A DNA stretch of 64,000 nt from Streptomyces sp. NBC_01463 (GTDB taxonomy: Bacteria > Actinomycetota > Actinomycetes > Streptomycetales > Streptomycetaceae), in the NCBI GenBank assembly GCA_036227345.1, contig CP109468.1:4898001-4962000 (forward strand), in the 5' to 3' direction. Below, one piece after another: positions 60,618 through 64,000 of this stretch (positions are counted from its first letter, which is position 1; the number at the start of each line of letters is the position of its first letter). The position numbers and the translations under genes are program-made. The notes beneath the pieces are model-generated. The model did no database searches and was not told where the DNA came from. It saw nothing but the letters and a program-made list of their open reading frames with translations.

Positions 60618-60725
60618 GCACGTGATGTGAGCGGGGGATGTGAGCGGGGGATGCGAGTGGGGGTGCGCGCTGGGTGATGCGAGCTGCGTGATGTGTGTGG
60701 CGTGATGTGAGCGGCGTGATGTGAA
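60609..60725 (+). repeat. Degenerate ~13-bp tandem repeats after the permease gene
   Basis: About nine copies of a GTGATGTGAGCG-like unit begin inside the last codons of the permease gene and run 100 bp beyond. They carry many stop codons. Another short GGCTC-repeat patch lies at 60747-60780. Confidence 0.65.
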
Positions 60726-60877
60726 TTCGGCCATGGCCCGGCGGTCTCGGCTCGGCTCAGCTGGGCTCGGCTCGGGCTGTTCACCCGGAGTTCGCGTCCG
60801 CGACGTTCCGTGGTGGGAGCCTCCCCCCGAAAGGCGCGCCGGGCCGCGCCGGGCCGGGGACAGGGAGGCGTACGGGT

Positions 60878-61075
60878 ATGGAGAGCGGACCTGCAGTCCT
60901 CGCCGGAGCGGCGTTCGCGCTGTTCGGTGCCGCCTTGCTGCTGTGGACAGGGGCGCGCGTGCTGCACCGTGCGCCGGTGGCGCACGGGGTGAGCCCCGTC
61001 GTCTCCACCGCACTCGCCACTCTGTTCGGCGTACTTTTCCTCGTCCTCGGGGTGTGGTGCGTCACCCGCATCTGA
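60878..61075 (+). CDS. Small two-helix membrane protein
   Basis: 65 residues with two hydrophobic helices (about 7-26 and 42-62), a short basic loop (GARVLHRAPVAHG) between, and a CVTRI end. ATG 60878 has GGGAGG 9 nt upstream. No family assigned. It lies between the exporter and topA. Confidence 0.7.
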   Translation: MESGPAVLAGAAFALFGAALLLWTGARVLHRAPVAHGVSPVVSTALATLFGVLFLVLGVWCVTRI

Positions 61076-61400
61076 ACCCCACCTCACCCGGGCCCGCCCC
61101 GGCTCCGATCGCCCGCGCCGCCCGGAACACGCCCGGACCGCCCCCCTCTCGCCCCCGGCCCCCGCAGGGCAGCCACAGCGCCGCCGAAACCCGCAGGCAG
61201 CGGCCGTGCGCGCGGCGGACCGAGCGGGCCGGGCGGCAGGAATGGCGGAAGTCGGGTTACCGTTCGAGTGGCCGTTGCGGGCTTTTGCCGTTTGACACGG
61301 GGGCGGGTTGTACCGTCACACTCCGCAGCGACAGCACTGTCGGCAGCGCCATCGCGCTGCCCTGATGCCCACCGAGCGTCGACCGGAGAGAAGAGCGAAG
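61076..61400 (+). promoter_or_regulatory. topA upstream region (325 bp) with a TTGACA -35
   Basis: The only clear signal is TTGACA (61292-61297) followed after 19 bp by CACACT (61317-61322). A spacer of 19 bp is longer than the optimal 17, a trait often linked to control by supercoiling, and Streptomyces topA is known to respond to supercoiling. The rest of the gap has no gene. Confidence 0.35.
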
Positions 61401-64000
61401 TTGTCCCCGACCAGCGAGACCGCACAGGGCGGCCGCCGACTCGTCATCGTCGAGTCGCCTGCCAAGGCGAAGACGATCAAGGGCTATCTCGGCCCCGGAT
61501 ACGTCGTCGAGGCGAGCGTCGGGCACATCCGCGACCTCCCGAACGGCGCCGCCGAGGTGCCGGACGAGTACACCGGCGAGGTGCGCCGCCTCGGCGTCGA
61601 CGTGGAGAACGACTTCCAGCCCATCTACGTCGTCAACGCCGACAAGAAGGCCCAGGTCAGGAAGCTCAAGCAGCTGCTGGCCGAGTCCGACGAACTCTTC
61701 CTCGCCACCGATGAGGACCGCGAGGGCGAAGCCATCGCGTGGCACCTGCAGGAAGTCCTCAAGCCCAAGGTCCCGGTCCACCGGATGGTCTTCCACGAGA
61801 TCACCAAGGACGCGATCCGGGCCGCCGTCGCCAACCCGCGCGAGCTCAACCAGCGCATGGTCGACGCCCAGGAGACCCGACGCATCCTCGACCGCCTCTA
61901 CGGCTACGAGGTCTCGCCGGTCCTGTGGAAGAAGGTCATGCCCCGGCTGTCGGCGGGCCGTGTCCAGTCCGTCGCCACCCGCCTCGTCGTCGAGCGGGAG
62001 CGCGAGCGCATCGCCTTCCGCTCCGCCGAGTACTGGGACCTGACCGGCACTTTCGCCACCGGCCGCTCCGGTGACGCCTCCGACCCCTCGACGCTCACCG
62101 CCCGCCTCAGCGCGGTCGACGGGCGCCGCATCGCCCAGGGCCGTGACTTCGGTCCCGACGGGCAGCTCAAGGCCGGGTCCGCGCAGACCCTGCACCTGGA
62201 CGAGACGAACGCCCGGGCGCTGGCCGCCGCGCTCGCCGAGTCCACGTTCGCCGTGCGGTCCGTCGAGTCGAAGCCGTACCGCCGCTCCCCGTACGCTCCG
62301 TTCCGTACGACGACCCTCCAGCAGGAGGCGAGCCGGAAGCTGGGCTTCGGGGCCAAGGCCACCATGCAGGTCGCGCAGAAGCTGTACGAGAACGGCTTCA
62401 TCACCTATATGCGTACCGACTCCACGACCCTCTCGGACACCGCGATCTCCGCGGCCCGGGCCCAGGTCACGCAGCTGTACGGCGCCAATTACCTGCCGGA
62501 CAAGCCGCGCACGTACGCCGGCAAGGTCAAGAACGCGCAGGAGGCGCACGAGGCGATCCGCCCCTCCGGCGACCGCTTCCGCACCCCTGCCGAGACCGGT
62601 CTCACCGGTGACCAGTTCCGGCTCTACGAGCTGATCTGGAAGCGGACCGTCGCCTCCCAGATGAAGGACGCGGTCGGTAACTCCGTCACCGTCAAGATCG
62701 GCGGCCGGGCGAGCGACGGCCGGGACGCCGAGTTCTCCGCGTCCGGCAAGACGATCACCTTCCACGGCTTCATGAAGGCGTACGTCGAAGGCGCCGACGA
62801 CCCGAACGCCGAGCTCGACGACCGTGAGCGCCGGCTGCCGCAGGTCGCCGAGGGCGACGCGCTGACCGCCGACGAGGTCACCGTCGACGGCCACGCCACC
62901 AAGCCGCCGGCCCGCTACACCGAGGCCTCGCTGGTCAAGGAGCTGGAAGAGCGCGAGATCGGCCGCCCGTCGACGTACGCCTCGATCATCGGGACGATCC
63001 TCGACCGCGGGTACGTGTTCAAGAAGGGCACGGCGCTCGTCCCGTCCTTCCTGTCGTTCGCCGTGGTCAACCTGCTGGAGAAGCACTTCGGCCGGCTCGT
63101 CGACTACGACTTCACGGCCCGCATGGAGGACGACCTCGACCGCATCGCGCGGGGCGAGGCCCAGTCCGTGCCGTGGCTGAAGCGGTTCTACTTCGGTGCG
63201 CAGGCCGGTGACGACGCGGCCGGTGCCGGAAAGGCCTCCGACGCGGGCAACGGCGACGGCGACCACCTCGGCGGTCTCAAGGAGCTCGTCACCGACCTCG
63301 GTGCGATCGACGCCCGGGAGATCTCCTCGTTCCCCGTCGGCAACGACATCAAGCTCCGCGTCGGCCGCTACGGCCCGTACATCGAGCGCGGCGAGAAGGA
63401 CTCCGAGGGGCACCAGCGCGCGGACGTCCCCGAGGACCTGGCACCCGACGAGCTGTCCGTCGAGTACGCGGAGGAGCTGCTGGCCAAGCCGAGCGGCGAC
63501 TTCGAGCTCGGTGCGGACCCGGTGAGCGGGAACCAGATCATCGCCAAGGACGGGCGCTACGGTCCGTACGTCACCGAGGTGCTGCCCGAGGGCACGCCGA
63601 AGACCGGCAAGAACGCGGTGAAGCCGCGGACGGCCTCGCTGTTCAAGTCGATGTCGCTGGACACGGTGACGCTGGCCGACGCGCTGAAGCTGATGTCGCT
63701 GCCGCGTGTGGTCGGTGAGGACGCCGAGGGTGTCGAGATCACCGCGCAGAACGGCCGCTACGGCCCGTACCTGAAGAAGGGCACGGACTCGCGGTCGCTG
63801 ACCTCCGAGGACCAGCTCTTCGACATCACCCTCGAAGAGGCCCTCGCCATCTACGCCCAGCCGAAGCAGCGCGGGCGGGCCGCGGCGAAGCCGCCGCTGA
63901 AGGAGCTGGGCACGGACCCGGTGAGCGGGGCTCCGGTCGTCGTCAAGGACGGGCGCTTCGGCGCGTACGTCACCGACGGCGAGACGAACGCGACGCTGCG
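61401..64000 (+). CDS. topA: DNA topoisomerase I, 3' end outside the window
   Basis: 866 codons are visible from TTG 61401, preceded by GGAGAGAAGAG. The Toprim domain has RLVIVESPAKAKTIKGYLG (residues 13-31) and ATDEDREGEAIAW; the active-site Tyr336 is in ITYMRTDS. The C-terminal part carries repeated GRYGPY blocks (for example near 63370, 63560, 63750 and a GRFGAY near 63955) that replace the zinc fingers of E. coli TopA and bind DNA in actinobacteria. The enzyme relaxes negative supercoils. The TTG start hides it from ATG-based callers; a long antisense frame (61257-63413) is its shadow. Confidence 0.95.
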   Translation, partial: MSPTSETAQGGRRLVIVESPAKAKTIKGYLGPGYVVEASVGHIRDLPNGAAEVPDEYTGEVRRLGVDVENDFQPIYVVNADKKAQVRKLKQLLAESDELFLATDEDREGEAIAWHLQEVLKPKVPVHRMVFHEITKDAIRAAVANPRELNQRMVDAQETRRILDRLYGYEVSPVLWKKVMPRLSAGRVQSVATRLVVERERERIAFRSAEYWDLTGTFATGRSGDASDPSTLTARLSAVDGRRIAQGRDFGPDGQLKAGSAQTLHLDETNARALAAALAESTFAVRSVESKPYRRSPYAPFRTTTLQQEASRKLGFGAKATMQVAQKLYENGFITYMRTDSTTLSDTAISAARAQVTQLYGANYLPDKPRTYAGKVKNAQEAHEAIRPSGDRFRTPAETGLTGDQFRLYELIWKRTVASQMKDAVGNSVTVKIGGRASDGRDAEFSASGKTITFHGFMKAYVEGADDPNAELDDRERRLPQVAEGDALTADEVTVDGHATKPPARYTEASLVKELEEREIGRPSTYASIIGTILDRGYVFKKGTALVPSFLSFAVVNLLEKHFGRLVDYDFTARMEDDLDRIARGEAQSVPWLKRFYFGAQAGDDAAGAGKASDAGNGDGDHLGGLKELVTDLGAIDAREISSFPVGNDIKLRVGRYGPYIERGEKDSEGHQRADVPEDLAPDELSVEYAEELLAKPSGDFELGADPVSGNQIIAKDGRYGPYVTEVLPEGTPKTGKNAVKPRTASLFKSMSLDTVTLADALKLMSLPRVVGEDAEGVEITAQNGRYGPYLKKGTDSRSLTSEDQLFDITLEEALAIYAQPKQRGRAAAKPPLKELGTDPVSGAPVVVKDGRFGAYVTDGETNATL

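Noticed and set aside
61257..63413. Long open frame of 718 codons on the - strand
   Set aside because: It is the antisense shadow of topA, whose real frame begins with TTG on the + strand and has all family motifs. The antisense product is Val/Gly/Asp/Leu-rich without domain motifs.

Overview
The window is a piece of Streptomyces chromosome. The DNA is very GC-rich with G or C at most third codon positions, GTG and TTG starts are common, and the gene order from about 13.4 kb to the end matches, from memory and not by search, the conserved S. coelicolor core around wblA, crp, acsA, bldG, hppA and topA. The right half is core chromosome. The left 13 kb is accessory.

1-6.2 kb is the end of a biosynthetic operon, all on the + strand with overlapping genes: a MATE exporter (5' end outside the window), an ATP-grasp ligase, a class III PLP enzyme, a stand-alone thioesterase, a phosphopantetheinyl transferase and a BtrH-like cysteine acyltransferase. 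Together these suggest chemistry on a carrier protein; the carrier protein and the core scaffold genes must lie further left. I do not recognise the product.

6.3-13.3 kb is a 6.9-kb island in the 3' half of a tRNA-Pro(CGG) gene, bounded by 99-bp direct repeats (97 identities). It carries a multi-membrane alpha/beta-hydrolase protein, a divergent GNAT-PIN fusion, a 40-residue zinc-ribbon gene on the opposite strand (too short for usual ORF calling), a small unknown protein and a DUF433/PIN-like toxin-antitoxin pair. No integrase gene is visible, although candidate integrase arm sites remain near both ends.

13.4-27.4 kb is core: metallophosphoesterase, YqeY, class A penicillin-binding protein, wblA, two ArsA-type ATPases, RidA, two NUDIX proteins, a metallo-beta-lactamase-fold protein, crp, endonuclease III with a repeated Lys/Ala tail, and a MarP-like membrane serine protease. 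Many of these genes show a TAnnnT or CACAAT box 6-7 nt before the start codon and no ribosome binding site, as in leaderless Streptomyces transcripts.

27.7-41.4 kb holds an epoxide-hydrolase-like protein, a holin-like membrane protein, nhaA, acsA, a SulP-STAS-carbonic anhydrase fusion, a secreted deacetylase-like lipoprotein, a CooC-like ATPase, a degenerate Fic protein, a gap that probably encodes a small RNA (position equivalent to the 6S-like scr3559 of S. coelicolor) and a HAD hydrolase. 41.9-47.4 kb is a tad (Flp pilus type) operon. It meets a DEAD-box helicase tail to tail, and the two reading frames overlap by 170 bp.

49.9-64 kb holds bldG and its anti-sigma partner, a K+-independent-type proton pyrophosphatase, a lipoprotein, a methyltransferase, an ArsR-type regulator, a three-gene ABC exporter, a small membrane protein and the start of topA, which uses TTG and runs off the end of the window.
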